A stretch of 64,000 bases of DNA. Source: Ardenticatenaceae bacterium (lineage in GTDB: Bacteria; Chloroflexota; Anaerolineae; Promineifilales; Promineifilaceae). Of the stretch, positions 1 to 8,600 are shown piece by piece (the stretch's first letter is position 1; every line of letters begins with the position of its first letter). Both the position numbers and the translations under genes were made by a program. A model generated the notes under the pieces. That model worked only from the letters and a program-made list of their open reading frames with translations, was not told the DNA's origin and did not search any database. The stretch is from positions 496,001 to 560,000 of the forward strand of contig JACKCC010000006.1 in the NCBI GenBank assembly GCA_020634245.1, read 5' to 3'.

Positions 1-347
1 TTGGTAAAAATAATCTGAGCATGCTCCTGACCTGTTATGGCTTTTCGGTTTATGATTTGGGAGTGGATGTACCACCGTCGGAATTTCTATTGCAGGCGAT
101 TCAGGTGCGGCCTAATATCATTGGCTTGTCTGGTTTGTTGACCAGTTCATACGACGCCATGAAAGAAACAATCGATATGATTCGGATTTCCGGTGACAAA
201 GCTGTCCGGCAGATTCCCATTGTGATCGGCGGCAATCAGCTTAATGAGCAGGTCTGTCGGTATGTTGGGGCCGATTATTGGGTAAATGACGCCATGACGG
301 GTGTGCGGTTGTGTCAGGATTTACTAAACGGCCGTTCCCAGCCCTGA
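1..347 (+). CDS. Corrinoid (B12-binding) protein, C-terminal part
   Basis: The reading frame is open from the left edge, so the 5' part lies outside the window. The visible part starts with GKNNLSMLL, which fits the helix after the cobalamin-ligand His loop (DxHxxGKN). It continues with LGVDVPPSEFLLQAI, GLSGLLTSSYDAMKETI and PIVIGGNQLNE, the Rossmann-like pattern of B12-binding domains in methyltransferase corrinoid proteins (MtaC/MtbC/MetH type). The histidine itself is off the window. By family knowledge it would shuttle a methyl group between a methyltransferase partner and an acceptor; the substrate cannot be told. The last codons (NGRSQP) are encoded across an ACGGCCGT palindrome. Confidence 0.8.
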   Translation, partial: GKNNLSMLLTCYGFSVYDLGVDVPPSEFLLQAIQVRPNIIGLSGLLTSSYDAMKETIDMIRISGDKAVRQIPIVIGGNQLNEQVCRYVGADYWVNDAMTGVRLCQDLLNGRSQP

Positions 348-390
348 ATGTCTTGTTAAAAACATAACGCAGCTTCGACAGGCTCAGCTA

Positions 391-1206
391 TCATTTTTCT
401 AACTCTTTGATCATGTCGGCGGATAATGTGCCCTCGTAAACGGCCGTTACCTCTCCAACCAGCATCACATTCCAATTATCATCAATCTCTACCTGGGCTG
501 TGCCGCCGTCCATCTGAACTTCTACCGGACTGGTGCAGTAGCCCATACGTACGGCCGTTCCGGCGGCCGCACTGGCCGATGTGCCCGAAGCCAAAGTGAA
601 ACCCGCTCCGCGTTCCCAAATAGTGATGCGGATGGTGTGTTCGTCGATGACCTGAACCAATTGCACGTTCGTGCGTTGGGGGAAGATGGGCGCTGTCTCG
701 ATTTGTGGTCCAAGCCGGTGAATGTTGCTCAGGTCATTGTGGAAGATTACGCAGTGAGGATTGCCGATGGATACGGCCGTTGCCCGCAGCAGTTCACCAT
801 CCACCGGCAGCGGATCATCCACCCAATTGAAGGTTAATTTACCCATGCCCAATTTGAGCCGATTGGCCTGTTTGTCGAGCAGATTGACGGGTACGGCTTC
901 GTTGTTAATGTAGATGGCGAACGTATCTCCCTTCGCGTAGCCAGTATCCCAGACGTAACGGGCAAAAATACGCAGGCCATTGCCGCTTTTTTCGGCTTCG
1001 CTGCCATCGGGATTGTAAAAACGCATGGCCAGCGCCGGCCGTTGATCGGGCAGCGGGCCGTAACAAATACCATCGCCGCCAATGCCAAAGTGCCGGTCGC
1101 ACAACAGGCGGATAACGACCGGTGTCAACGGAACCGGGAATGAAGCCGGGTCGATGATGATCATATCATTGCCCAACGCCTGGTATTTGTGGAAACGGCC
1201 GTTCAT
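391..1206 (-). CDS. dapF: DapF-family epimerase with both catalytic Cys replaced by Ser
   Basis: This 271-residue protein has the two-lobed diaminopimelate epimerase pattern: an N-terminal FHKYQALGNDMIIID, GIGGDG, a first active-site loop AEKSGNGLRIFARY, GNPHCVIF, and a second loop ERGAGFTLASGTSASAAAG. Canonical DapF interconverts LL- and meso-diaminopimelate using two cysteines, in (Q/E)CGNG and ACGTGA. Here both are serine (SGNG and ASGTS), while the substrate-binding Asn, Glu and Arg motifs remain. It therefore belongs to the DapF fold family, but a classical two-thiol mechanism is not possible. The ATG is followed directly by a HIP palindrome (codons N-G-R). It may be a subfamily acting on another substrate, or a Ser-based variant. 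lysA lies elsewhere in the window (42982-44283). Confidence 0.85.
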   Translation of the reverse strand: MNGRFHKYQALGNDMIIIDPASFPVPLTPVVIRLLCDRHFGIGGDGICYGPLPDQRPALAMRFYNPDGSEAEKSGNGLRIFARYVWDTGYAKGDTFAIYINNEAVPVNLLDKQANRLKLGMGKLTFNWVDDPLPVDGELLRATAVSIGNPHCVIFHNDLSNIHRLGPQIETAPIFPQRTNVQLVQVIDEHTIRITIWERGAGFTLASGTSASAAAGTAVRMGYCTSPVEVQMDGGTAQVEIDDNWNVMLVGEVTAVYEGTLSADMIKELEK

Positions 1207-1234
1207 TTCAATTGGGTGTGTTTACTCTACTTAA

Positions 1235-1297
1235 AGTGCCAGGTATGGGGCGCATCATGTAGGGCAAACCAAGGCCGTTCACCCCATGCCTGTCACT
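1235..1297. repeat. AGTGCCAGG-type dispersed hairpin, copy 1
   Basis: Imperfect inverted repeat AGTGCCAGGTATGGGG ... CCCCATGCCTGTCACT between the lipoprotein gene and dapF. The same arms recur at 12471-12533 and 15747-15835, so this is an interspersed family and not a gene-specific terminator. Confidence 0.7.
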
Positions 1298-1302
1298 CTG
1301 TT

Positions 1303-1923
1303 TCAATTCAAAACGGGAAACGACACCAGGGTACTCTCAATAATATGGTCAAAAATGGGGCGCATGGCGGCCGCGCTGGATTCCAGAGAGGCGGCTGAGA
1401 TTAAGGCCACATAATCTTCGTTAATAATGACGGCCAGGATGGTAATGAGCGATTCGCCGTCTTCGGTGGATTTCAATACCATCATGCCCGACGATTGGGC
1501 TTCGATGTCCAGTGAGTGGCCTGGTTCGACAACTTCGAAGGTCTGACCTTCACGCTCCAGGAGTTGTTTGTAAACACCTAAAATGATCAGGGCATCATTG
1601 GCGGTAAAATTTTGGCCGGTCTGAAGATTGAAAACGCCTAATTCGCCGGGAATGTAATTGACGAATCCGTTTTCACCAAGTTCGGCCAGGGAATTGGCGT
1701 CGATAACTGATTGATTGGAGGCGACTGTCAGTCCGCCAAATACGGTTCGCACTGTCCAATCTTCTGGGTAAACCAGAGCCAGGCCCAATGTTTCATCACT
1801 AAACGGAACGTAGTTGACACCGGTATCGGCAACGGCCGTTGTCGGCGTATCAGGTTGTTGGTTGCAAGCAGCCAGGAGCAAGATAGAGAATAAAGTTGTG
1901 AGGAGTAAAAGTTTTTGTTTCAT
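1303..1923 (-). CDS. Secreted lipoprotein of unknown function
   Basis: The protein has about 206 residues, starting MKQKLLLLTTLFSILLLAAC: a short positive n-region, a hydrophobic core and an LAAC lipobox, so it should be lipidated and held on the membrane outer face. The mature part (GLALVYPEDWTVRT ... SLDIEAQSSGMMVLKS) resembles PsbP/Mog1-like beta-sandwich lipoproteins, but I do not recognise a named family with certainty. I chose the ATG at 1923 because it gives the signal peptide directly and overlaps the stop of the upstream acetyltransferase gene in ATGA, implying translational coupling. Last gene of the P450 operon. Confidence 0.75.
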   Translation of the reverse strand: MKQKLLLLTTLFSILLLAACNQQPDTPTTAVADTGVNYVPFSDETLGLALVYPEDWTVRTVFGGLTVASNQSVIDANSLAELGENGFVNYIPGELGVFNLQTGQNFTANDALIILGVYKQLLEREGQTFEVVEPGHSLDIEAQSSGMMVLKSTEDGESLITILAVIINEDYVALISAASLESSAAAMRPIFDHIIESTLVSFPVLN

Positions 1924-2516
1924 GAGTCTTCGTTGTCTGTGTAAAGAAAAAATTCCTGTAAAGCCCAATCTCTTTTTAAGAGGGCCATCATGTATAAATC
2001 GTGAAATTTGTTTTCCCAGTAACCGGACTGGCGCAGTAGCCCTTCGTTTTGGAAATCGAGTTTTTTGAGCAAGTTAAGGGAGGCGGTGTTACCGGGCATG
2101 ACGAGTGCTTCAACCCGGTTGAGATTGAGTTGGGTAAAGGCAAGGCGGATTACGGCCGTTAACGCTTCTGTCATGACTCCTTGCCGCCAGAACGGCCGTG
2201 ACAATTCGTACCCAATCTGCCCGCTAAAAAAATGCCATTTCCAACCGGTAAACCCGCAAGTCCCCAAAAACAAACCATCTTCGCGGCGGGTAATTGCCCA
2301 ACGAATCGTGCGCCGTTCACCATAACTGTTCAACATATGTTCGATGATGCCTTGTGCCTGCTCGATCCGGGAAAAGGTGGGCAAATTGTAAAAACGGGTT
2401 ACTTCCTCGTCGGCAAAACAGGCATACAATGCAGCGGCGTCATTCATCTGTATTTGCCGCAGTATGAGGCGTTCGGTATTCAAAACCGGGAAAGAATCGA
2501 AAATCGACTCGCTCAT
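1920..2516 (-). CDS. GNAT N-acetyltransferase, RimJ/RimL type
   Basis: 198 residues. It starts with the RimJ/L signature LNTERLILRQIQMNDAAALY. The acetyl-CoA loop region reads YELSRPFWRQGVMTEAL, followed by LNLNRVEALVMPGNTASLNLLKKLDF, the usual end of this family. It would transfer acetyl from acetyl-CoA to an amine, either a protein N-terminus or a small molecule. Start and stop both overlap neighbours by 4 bases (ATGA), placing it between the SDR and the lipoprotein in one coupled operon. The substrate is unknown; in this context a P450/SDR product is possible (inference). Confidence 0.85.
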   Translation of the reverse strand: MSESIFDSFPVLNTERLILRQIQMNDAAALYACFADEEVTRFYNLPTFSRIEQAQGIIEHMLNSYGERRTIRWAITRREDGLFLGTCGFTGWKWHFFSGQIGYELSRPFWRQGVMTEALTAVIRLAFTQLNLNRVEALVMPGNTASLNLLKKLDFQNEGLLRQSGYWENKFHDLYMMALLKRDWALQEFFLYTDNEDS

Positions 2517-3364
2517 CCTTTTTCCAATCCGGTCAATTGTTCACTAATCTGCCACAACTGCCGGGCATCCGATTCATTGTAAGAAGCTTTCGAAGAATGG
2601 ACTGCATTTTTGTCAATAAAATAACGACCCGTTACACCGGCCACCTCTGGTGAAGATGCCAAATAAATCGATGTTTCGGCTCCTTGTTCGGGTGTGCGGC
2701 CAACCCGCAGCCAACCGGCCAGATTCATGACCAATCGGGCGGCTGCCCCGTTATTTTTGGCAAAATTACTGGTGACAAAACCGGGATGCAGTGCATTGAC
2801 AGTTACGCCGCTGCCTTCCGATCGGCGGGCCAGTTCATAAGTGAACAGCAAATTGGCCAGTTTGGACTGAGCATAAACTTGGAAGCCGCGATACGATTTT
2901 TTATTCTGCAAATTGGTAAAATCCAGGCGGCCCTGCTGATGAGCCATGGAAGAAACGTTGACGATGCGCGCCGGAGTGCTGGCCTTGACGACATCAAGCA
3001 GTAAATTAGTGAGCATGAAATAGCCCAGATGATTCAGGGCAAACGTCATTTCCAGCCTATCAACGCTCTCCTGACGTTTCATGAAAAAAGCGCCGGCATT
3101 ATTTACCAGGACATGCAGATGGCTATATCGGTTACGGAATTCGGCGGCAAGCTGCCGGATTGATTCCTGAGATGACAGGTCGGCCAGAAGTAAATCGAGC
3201 TGGTGGCTGCCGGTGGCTTTTTGAATTTCGGCCAGGGCTTCTTCGCCCCGTTCGCGGCTGCGGGCGACCATAACGACATGAGCGCCCCTGCGGGCCAGTT
3301 CCTGGGCGGTGATTTTGCCGATGCCAGCGCTGGCACCGGTGACCATGACGATTTTGCCTTGCAT
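2513..3364 (-). CDS. Short-chain dehydrogenase/reductase (retinol dehydrogenase-like)
   Basis: 283 residues beginning MQGKIVMVTGASAGIGK, the TGxxxGxG dinucleotide-binding loop. NNAG, the catalytic Ser (VNVSSMAHQQG) and YAQSKLANLLF (Tyr-x-x-x-Lys) follow in order. The layout is that of the retinol/WW-oxidoreductase-like classical SDRs, which reduce or oxidise lipophilic alcohols with NAD(P). A frame extension upstream is inside the P450 gene and is not credible. The ATG at 3364 overlaps the P450 stop by one base (TGATG), so the two should be made together. The pairing suggests sequential oxidation of one hydrophobic substrate (inference). Confidence 0.9.
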   Translation of the reverse strand: MQGKIVMVTGASAGIGKITAQELARRGAHVVMVARSRERGEEALAEIQKATGSHQLDLLLADLSSQESIRQLAAEFRNRYSHLHVLVNNAGAFFMKRQESVDRLEMTFALNHLGYFMLTNLLLDVVKASTPARIVNVSSMAHQQGRLDFTNLQNKKSYRGFQVYAQSKLANLLFTYELARRSEGSGVTVNALHPGFVTSNFAKNNGAAARLVMNLAGWLRVGRTPEQGAETSIYLASSPEVAGVTGRYFIDKNAVHSSKASYNESDARQLWQISEQLTGLEKG

Positions 3365-4698
3365 CAAATTTTCCTTTCGATGGTCATCAGGATGCCATTT
3401 TGGGGGCGCAGTGTGACCAGTGCGTGTTCTTCTACCGGATGATCGGGAACCAGTTTTAGCCGGTACTGCTGCAAAATCATAGGCACGATGATGATGCTTT
3501 CCATGAGGGCAAATTGGTCGCCGATGCATTTGCGGGCGCCTCCGCCAAAGGGAATGTAGGCGTAACGGTGACGGCCGTTTTCTTGTTCCGGCGTGAATCG
3601 GTCGGGGTCAAACCGGTCTGGCTCTGGCCAAAAGGAAGGGTGGCGGTGCAGGGTGTAAGGGCTGAGGGCGACGATGGCTCCGGCGGGGATGGAGTAGCCG
3701 TCAATCTCATCATCGCCTAGCGCGCGCCGGCTGATGGACCAGGCGGACGGGTAAAGGCGCATAGCTTCTTTGATGACCTGATTGGTGTAGACGAGTTGGG
3801 GAAAGTCGGCCGGGGTGGGGAAACGGCCGTGCAGCACCTGTTCCAACTCTTTATCAATTTTAGCCACTACGTCGGGGTGTTGAGCCAGCAAATACCACAG
3901 CCAGCTCAGCGTGTTGGCCGTCGTTTCGTGCCCGGCGATGAACAGTGACATGACTTCATCGCGCACCTGCCGGTCGCTCATCCCTTCGCCGGTTTCTTCG
4001 TAGCGGGCCAGCAGCAGCATATCGAGCAAATCTTGTTTGGCCGCATGGGGCTGCTGGCGGCGCTGTTCGATGATGCCAAACACAATTTCATCGAGTTCGT
4101 GCAGTGTCTGCTGAAAACGGGCGCGGCTGGGTTTGGCAATTTCGATGAGCGTGTTGACGGCCTGGCCGACAGCTTCTGCCTGTGGCCCGATGTCATAGCC
4201 AAATAAGGCCCGCGTGACAATGTCCAGGGTCAATTGCATCATCTGTGCCGCCATGTCAAATGGTTCTGACTGATTGGCATAAGGGGCCAAGCGCGCCAAT
4301 GCTTGTTGGGTCGATGCGGTCATGAGGTCGGCAAAATCAACCAGATTGTGGCGGTGGAATGCCGGCTGTATGAGGTGGCGCTGCTGCCGCCAGAGGGGCG
4401 GCTCGCTGGTGAGCAGTCCCTGACCAACGACGGATTCGAGCATGTATTTGTTAAGGTGGGTGTCTTTGTTGTAATTACGGCCGTTACTCACCAACACATG
4501 GCGCACATAGTCGGGGTGATTAATCAGATAAGCCGGTTCCGGAGTCGTCCGATACTGGACAATATCGCCATATTCATGCGTTAATTGCAAAAAAAAGCGA
4601 TGCGGTCGGCGTACCAATTCCCTGGCACTGCCGCTAAATCTAGGAATTGTGCGGGCGTGAGAATTTGTTGTGTCAAATGTTGGAGGCACAGTGTTCAA
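3364..4698 (-). CDS. Cytochrome P450
   Basis: 444 residues. The oxygen-activating I-helix is AGHETTANTLSW, the ExxR pair is in EAMRLYPSAWSISR, and the heme loop is FGGGARKCIGDQFA, with the thiolate Cys near residue 390. There is no N-terminal anchor, so a soluble bacterial P450 is expected, needing separate ferredoxin or flavodoxin partners that are not seen nearby. The DIVQYRTTPEPAYLINHPDYVRHVL start resembles the CYP110/CYP4-like group that hydroxylates fatty acids or terpenes, but the substrate is not determined. It sits 15 bases behind the RAM-domain gene and is coupled to the SDR. Confidence 0.93.
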   Translation of the reverse strand: MNTVPPTFDTTNSHARTIPRFSGSARELVRRPHRFFLQLTHEYGDIVQYRTTPEPAYLINHPDYVRHVLVSNGRNYNKDTHLNKYMLESVVGQGLLTSEPPLWRQQRHLIQPAFHRHNLVDFADLMTASTQQALARLAPYANQSEPFDMAAQMMQLTLDIVTRALFGYDIGPQAEAVGQAVNTLIEIAKPSRARFQQTLHELDEIVFGIIEQRRQQPHAAKQDLLDMLLLARYEETGEGMSDRQVRDEVMSLFIAGHETTANTLSWLWYLLAQHPDVVAKIDKELEQVLHGRFPTPADFPQLVYTNQVIKEAMRLYPSAWSISRRALGDDEIDGYSIPAGAIVALSPYTLHRHPSFWPEPDRFDPDRFTPEQENGRHRYAYIPFGGGARKCIGDQFALMESIIIVPMILQQYRLKLVPDHPVEEHALVTLRPQNGILMTIERKI

Positions 4699-4713
4699 AA
4701 TTCACCTGATTTC

Positions 4714-4992
4714 CTATTCAATACCAATCGAAAACATGCTTTCTAAATCATGCCGTGAGAAAACGCGGAAAGCAATGAGTGTTTCCGAGTCCGTGATTCC
4801 TTCAATATGCAGCATTCTTTCAGTGACCAGTTCGGCCAGATCGTCGTTGTGGGGTACACGAATAACGGCCACCAGGTCAAAACGGCCGCCCACTGAGTAC
4901 ACCTCAGTGACACCTTTTACCTGAGCTAATTCTTCACCTACTTCGTTGATTTTTCCTCTGGCTGTTTTTAGTAAAACTAAAGCTGAAACCAT
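4714..4992 (-). CDS. Stand-alone Lrp/AsnC ligand-binding (RAM) domain protein
   Basis: 92 residues matching only the C-terminal effector domain of Lrp/AsnC regulators: VSALVLLKTARGK, GVTEVYSVGGRFDLVAVI, HIEGITDSETLIAF. No helix-turn-helix is present. Stand-alone RAM proteins form oligomers that bind amino acids or act as small-molecule sensors. A good ribosome site (GAGGAG) precedes the ATG. It is the first gene of the P450-SDR-GNAT-lipoprotein operon, 15 bases before the P450, so it may report a ligand relevant to that pathway (inference). Confidence 0.85.
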   Translation of the reverse strand: MVSALVLLKTARGKINEVGEELAQVKGVTEVYSVGGRFDLVAVIRVPHNDDLAELVTERMLHIEGITDSETLIAFRVFSRHDLESMFSIGIE

Positions 4993-5708
4993 TTTTACTC
5001 TCCTCAGAGTGGGGCGATTTTCAAAACCGCCTGACGGAAGCTTCTCATCCTTTCCTTTTGGAATGATGAGATTATGAATCAGATGGTATTGTGCCTGTGT
5101 TAAACTGTTCTGGCAACTCAGATGAAGTTAAATATTCGTTTGAATGGTTCAAAATACCATTTCCCGGTTTGACCAAACCTTGCCGCTGTTTTATAATTTT
5201 TTAGCCTCATATGGCCGGGACTAACCGAGAATTTTCTCAATAATCCCGGGTCCCATTGACTGGGTTTTTGCTTATTGCTACTATAAATTAATTTGATTTA
5301 CGTCTGCCGATTCTAAATGGATAAATTTATTGGATTTGCCTGGGCGCAGGCAGGGCGGCTGCCTTGACCGAGCTCAGTATAGACCCTCCTGACCCTTCCA
5401 GGCGGAATTTCCGCCTACTTTTTCCCGCTCACGCATTGCAATGTAACGGATTTGCTGTCTGTCCGCAGCAGTGGCTTTTTGATCTGCCTGTATTTAGCCG
5501 GACGGCTTTTTTTAATGGTTGAGGCTTTTTCGGATATTAAATGATCTAATTTGTCCTGAAAAAGTCTCTAGCCAATTCCAGAAATACGCTCGATCTTGGG
5601 ATCATTATTTTCTGGAATTGGCCTGAATGACGGCTGATGTGTCAGCTTTTGTCATGATTCTGGCGTTCTGCGTTTGGTAGACGCTGGTAGATTAAGTTGT
5701 ATTAAAAG
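4993..5708. promoter_or_regulatory. 716-base gene-free region with several hairpins
   Basis: I see no plausible gene. The region must hold the divergent promoters for the RAM operon and the CNNM pair. Structured pieces are: a nested dyad at 5215-5249 (CCGGGA...TCCCGG around GAGAATTTTCTC); the near-palindrome AGGCGGAATTTCCGCCT around 5400-5417 followed by a T-rich stretch; a short AGCC/GGCT stem with a T-run near 5496-5514; a perfect 14-base inverted repeat at 5571-5622; and a GCTGA/TCAGC stem followed by TTTT at 5633-5650. Several terminator-like stems just ahead of a cation-transporter gene could be an attenuating leader (inference). Confidence 0.45.
5571..5622. repeat. Perfect 14-base inverted repeat upstream of CNNM genes
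   Basis: GCCAATTCCAGAAA (5571-5584) and TTTCTGGAATTGGC (5609-5622) are exact reverse complements around a 24-base spacer that itself contains two GATC words. It ends 86 bases before the first CNNM start. It may be an operator or a leader stem. Confidence 0.55.
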
Positions 5709-7124
5709 ATGTTGATTTCATTGATTGTTATTGTTGCTACTGTCGCTTTAATGATTTTTATTAATGCCTTGTACGTGGCTGCGGAATTTGCGACTGTCTC
5801 TTCGCGTCGCACACGTGTTAGTCAATTGGCTGGCCAGGGAAACCGCATGGCCCAAATGCTGCTGCCAATCATGGAGGATGGCAAGTCGCTGGATAATTAT
5901 GTGGCGACATGTCAGGTTGGGATTACGATTTCTTCTCTGGTAGTGGGTGCTTATGGCCAGAATGTAATTGCCTCGTATCTGGTTACTCCGCTGGCGACGG
6001 TGATGGATTGGGTGCATCCCCTGTTGGTCAGTCTGGGGTTGGCGGCGACGGATGTGGCAACGACGACGGCCGTTACCAATACAGCTGCCGAATCCCTAGC
6101 CGCAGTTATTGTGCTGATTTTCATCACCGTCTTGCAAGTAATTATGGGGGAACTGTTTCCAAAGTCTGTAGCCATCCAGTACCCGGAGCAGGTAGCCCTG
6201 GCTGTCGTCATGCCGATGCGGTGGTCTGGGGTGTTGTTACGGCCGTTCATCGCTCTGTTTAATGGCAGCGGCCGGTTAATTTTGCGCTGGCTGGGGCACG
6301 AAGCCAGTGAAAAACACGGGCAGGCCCATTCCCCAGAAGAAATAGAACTGCTGGTGACCGAAAGCCACGAAAGCGGCTTGTTGGAAGATAGTGAACGGCA
6401 AATGCTGCGCAACGCCTTCCGTCTGCGCGATCTGACTGCCCGCCAGGTCATGATCCACCGCACCCGGTTGATGGCGGCTTCGATTGACCACACCATTTTA
6501 GACATCATGGAAATGGCTATCGAAGCTGGCTATTCACGCATTCCCATTTACCGTGATTCCATAGATGACATCCTGGGATTTGTCCACATCAAGGATTTGT
6601 TCCGGCTGCACGTACAAAATCGTACTGACCTGGAGCCAGTTATCCGTGAAGTCGTTTACGTGCCCGAAATGTTGCCAGCAGCCGACGTTTGGGAAAAACT
6701 AAACACCAACCGCAAATATTTGGCTATCGTTTTTGACGAATACGGTGGTACGGCCGGCCTCATCACGTTTGAAGACTTAATCGAAGAAATATTTGGTGAA
6801 CTTCAAGATGAATTCGATGATGAAATGGCTCTTGTCGCTCGTGACAAAGACGGCCGTGTTTATTTGCGTGGTGATTTGCTGATTTCCGATGTGAATGAAT
6901 ATTTGGAACTCAACTTGCCGGAGGAAACGGCCGATACCCTGAGCGGTCTCATCTTTAACGTACTGGGCCGCCCGCCGGTTAATGGCGAAGAGGTCACCAT
7001 CGGCGACATCATCATTCGAGTAGAGGCTATGGCCGATTTAGGTGTTTCCGAGGTTTCTTTGCTGCTGCCAACCAGCGGTTCATCCATGACTTTTAGTGAG
7101 TGGGAGGTTGCCGATCATGAGTAA
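5709..7124 (+). CDS. CNNM/CorC-HlyC family membrane protein, copy 1
   Basis: 471 residues: a DUF21/CNNM transmembrane domain (about residues 1-200, starting MLISLIVIVATVALMIFINALYVAAEFATVSSRR, with VATCQVGITISSLVVGAYG), a CBS pair (about 215-340, RDLTARQVMIHRTRLMAA and YSRIPIYRDSIDDILGFVHIKDL), and a C-terminal CorC_HlyC domain (LRGDLLISDVNEYL ... TLSGLIFNVLGRPP). Family members export or regulate Mg2+ and other divalent cations; the older name hemolysin is misleading. It overlaps a paralogue by 8 bases, so the two probably work as a pair in the membrane. Confidence 0.92.
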   Translation: MLISLIVIVATVALMIFINALYVAAEFATVSSRRTRVSQLAGQGNRMAQMLLPIMEDGKSLDNYVATCQVGITISSLVVGAYGQNVIASYLVTPLATVMDWVHPLLVSLGLAATDVATTTAVTNTAAESLAAVIVLIFITVLQVIMGELFPKSVAIQYPEQVALAVVMPMRWSGVLLRPFIALFNGSGRLILRWLGHEASEKHGQAHSPEEIELLVTESHESGLLEDSERQMLRNAFRLRDLTARQVMIHRTRLMAASIDHTILDIMEMAIEAGYSRIPIYRDSIDDILGFVHIKDLFRLHVQNRTDLEPVIREVVYVPEMLPAADVWEKLNTNRKYLAIVFDEYGGTAGLITFEDLIEEIFGELQDEFDDEMALVARDKDGRVYLRGDLLISDVNEYLELNLPEETADTLSGLIFNVLGRPPVNGEEVTIGDIIIRVEAMADLGVSEVSLLLPTSGSSMTFSEWEVADHE

Positions 7125-8586
7125 GCTCCTCCTTATGAGTTTAGGTATTCCTGGCGTAAGTTTTGTCATTGTGACCCTGGCGGCGGCCGGCGATTCGCTT
7201 CCCAGTTTGGCAGAGTTGATTGTGCCTCTCATTGTTATTTTATTGTTGGTGGCCTTGAACGGTTTTTTTGTCACCGCCGAATTTTCTATTATCGGTGCCC
7301 GACATACCCAATTAGAGCAAATGGCTGATCAGGGAAACAAAACGGCACGTCAAGTCCTCGGCATTATTGAATCGCGCAGCAAACAGGACCAGTACATTGC
7401 GACAGCACAGTTGGGCATCACCATTGCCTCTTTAGGTCTGGCCATGTATGGCGAACCGGCGATTGGACACTTTATCGAACCTTATTTGGCCCGGTTAATG
7501 GGTGAAACACCCAATGAAGTATTGGTCGCCAGCCTGGGCTACATCATTGCTTTGTCATTGCTCACGTATATGCACGTTGTTTTGGGGGAGATGGTGCCGA
7601 AATCGTTAGCTTTGGATGATGCGGCCAATATCGTCATTCGCATCTCGCAGCCCATGCGGATTGCTCAGACTATCTTGAGCGCTCCGGTGCATTTTCTGAA
7701 TGCTATCGGCCGTTTACTGCTGCGCCTGTTCAAAATCCCGGCTGCGGAAGGTGAGTCACGGGTTCTATCGCCTGAAGAATTAGAACTGATCGTAACGGAA
7801 AGTGCGGAGGATGGCTTGCTGAAAGAAGGCGAAGAAGAGATGATTCGCAACATTTTTGACTTTAGTGATCGGGTCGTGGGTCAGGTAATGACACCGCGAA
7901 CGCGGGTGCAAGCTATCCCATCCGATATGGCGGCCAAGGACATCTTAAAACTGGTTACCGAAAGTCGTCACAGCCGTTTCCCGGTTTATGATGGTGATCT
8001 GGATCATATAGCCGGTATTTTGCATTTGAAGGATTTGGTGCGGCAGACGATTAACAGCAAAGGCGATTTTGATTTGCGGCTGATTTTGCGCGCTGCCCCC
8101 TCTGTTCCGGAAAACTATTCGGTCGAACTCCTTTTGGCGGCGTTCAAGCAGCAGCGGCTGCACATGGCGGTTGTGCTGGATGAGTTTGGCGGGATGTCGG
8201 GCGTGGTGACGCTGGAAGACCTGGTAGAGGAAATCGTCGGTGAGGTGCGTGATGAGTTTGATATGGAAAAGGAGCCGATGGTTGAAATTTGCCCTGGCGT
8301 GATTGAAGTTGCTGGCAATTATCTGGTTGATGATTTGTTGGAAGATGTTGATCTGGGAGACGAGGAAGAACTGCCTGATGTGGAAACCGTTGGCGGGTTA
8401 ATTGTTACCTGGCTGGGACGCCCGCCGCTGAAAGGGGATGAGTATGTCTTCCAAGAAACGGTTCATTTTAAGGTTTTGGATGTGGAGCGCCGGGCAGTGG
8501 TGCGGGCCAGGATCGAGTTTCCGACTCCAGATCGAGGGGAGGGGCAGGACACGGCCGTTCCCCCACAAAACGATAACTGCGTTTAA
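7117..8586 (+). CDS. CNNM/CorC-HlyC family membrane protein, copy 2
   Basis: 489 residues with the same order as the upstream gene: a membrane domain (VALNGFFVTAEFSIIGARHTQLEQ, YIATAQLGITIASLGLAMYG), a CBS pair (VVGQVMTPRTRVQAI, HSRFPVYDGDLDHIAGILHLKDL) and CorC_HlyC (VETVGGLIVTWLGRPPLKGDE). An upstream GTG in frame exists at 7096, but the ATG at 7117 has a GGGAGGT ribosome site eight bases before it and overlaps the end of copy 1, so I chose it. A tandem duplication of cation-efflux subunits is common in this family. The two are diverged, not recent copies. Confidence 0.92.
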   Translation: MSKLLLMSLGIPGVSFVIVTLAAAGDSLPSLAELIVPLIVILLLVALNGFFVTAEFSIIGARHTQLEQMADQGNKTARQVLGIIESRSKQDQYIATAQLGITIASLGLAMYGEPAIGHFIEPYLARLMGETPNEVLVASLGYIIALSLLTYMHVVLGEMVPKSLALDDAANIVIRISQPMRIAQTILSAPVHFLNAIGRLLLRLFKIPAAEGESRVLSPEELELIVTESAEDGLLKEGEEEMIRNIFDFSDRVVGQVMTPRTRVQAIPSDMAAKDILKLVTESRHSRFPVYDGDLDHIAGILHLKDLVRQTINSKGDFDLRLILRAAPSVPENYSVELLLAAFKQQRLHMAVVLDEFGGMSGVVTLEDLVEEIVGEVRDEFDMEKEPMVEICPGVIEVAGNYLVDDLLEDVDLGDEEELPDVETVGGLIVTWLGRPPLKGDEYVFQETVHFKVLDVERRAVVRARIEFPTPDRGEGQDTAVPPQNDNCV

Positions 8587-8600
8587 AAAGGAGCTAAACT

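Noticed and set aside
2513..3529. Longer SDR reading frame starting at 3529
   Set aside because: The first 55 residues are read from inside the P450 gene and are basic and low-complexity; the ATG at 3364 fits the SDR family start.
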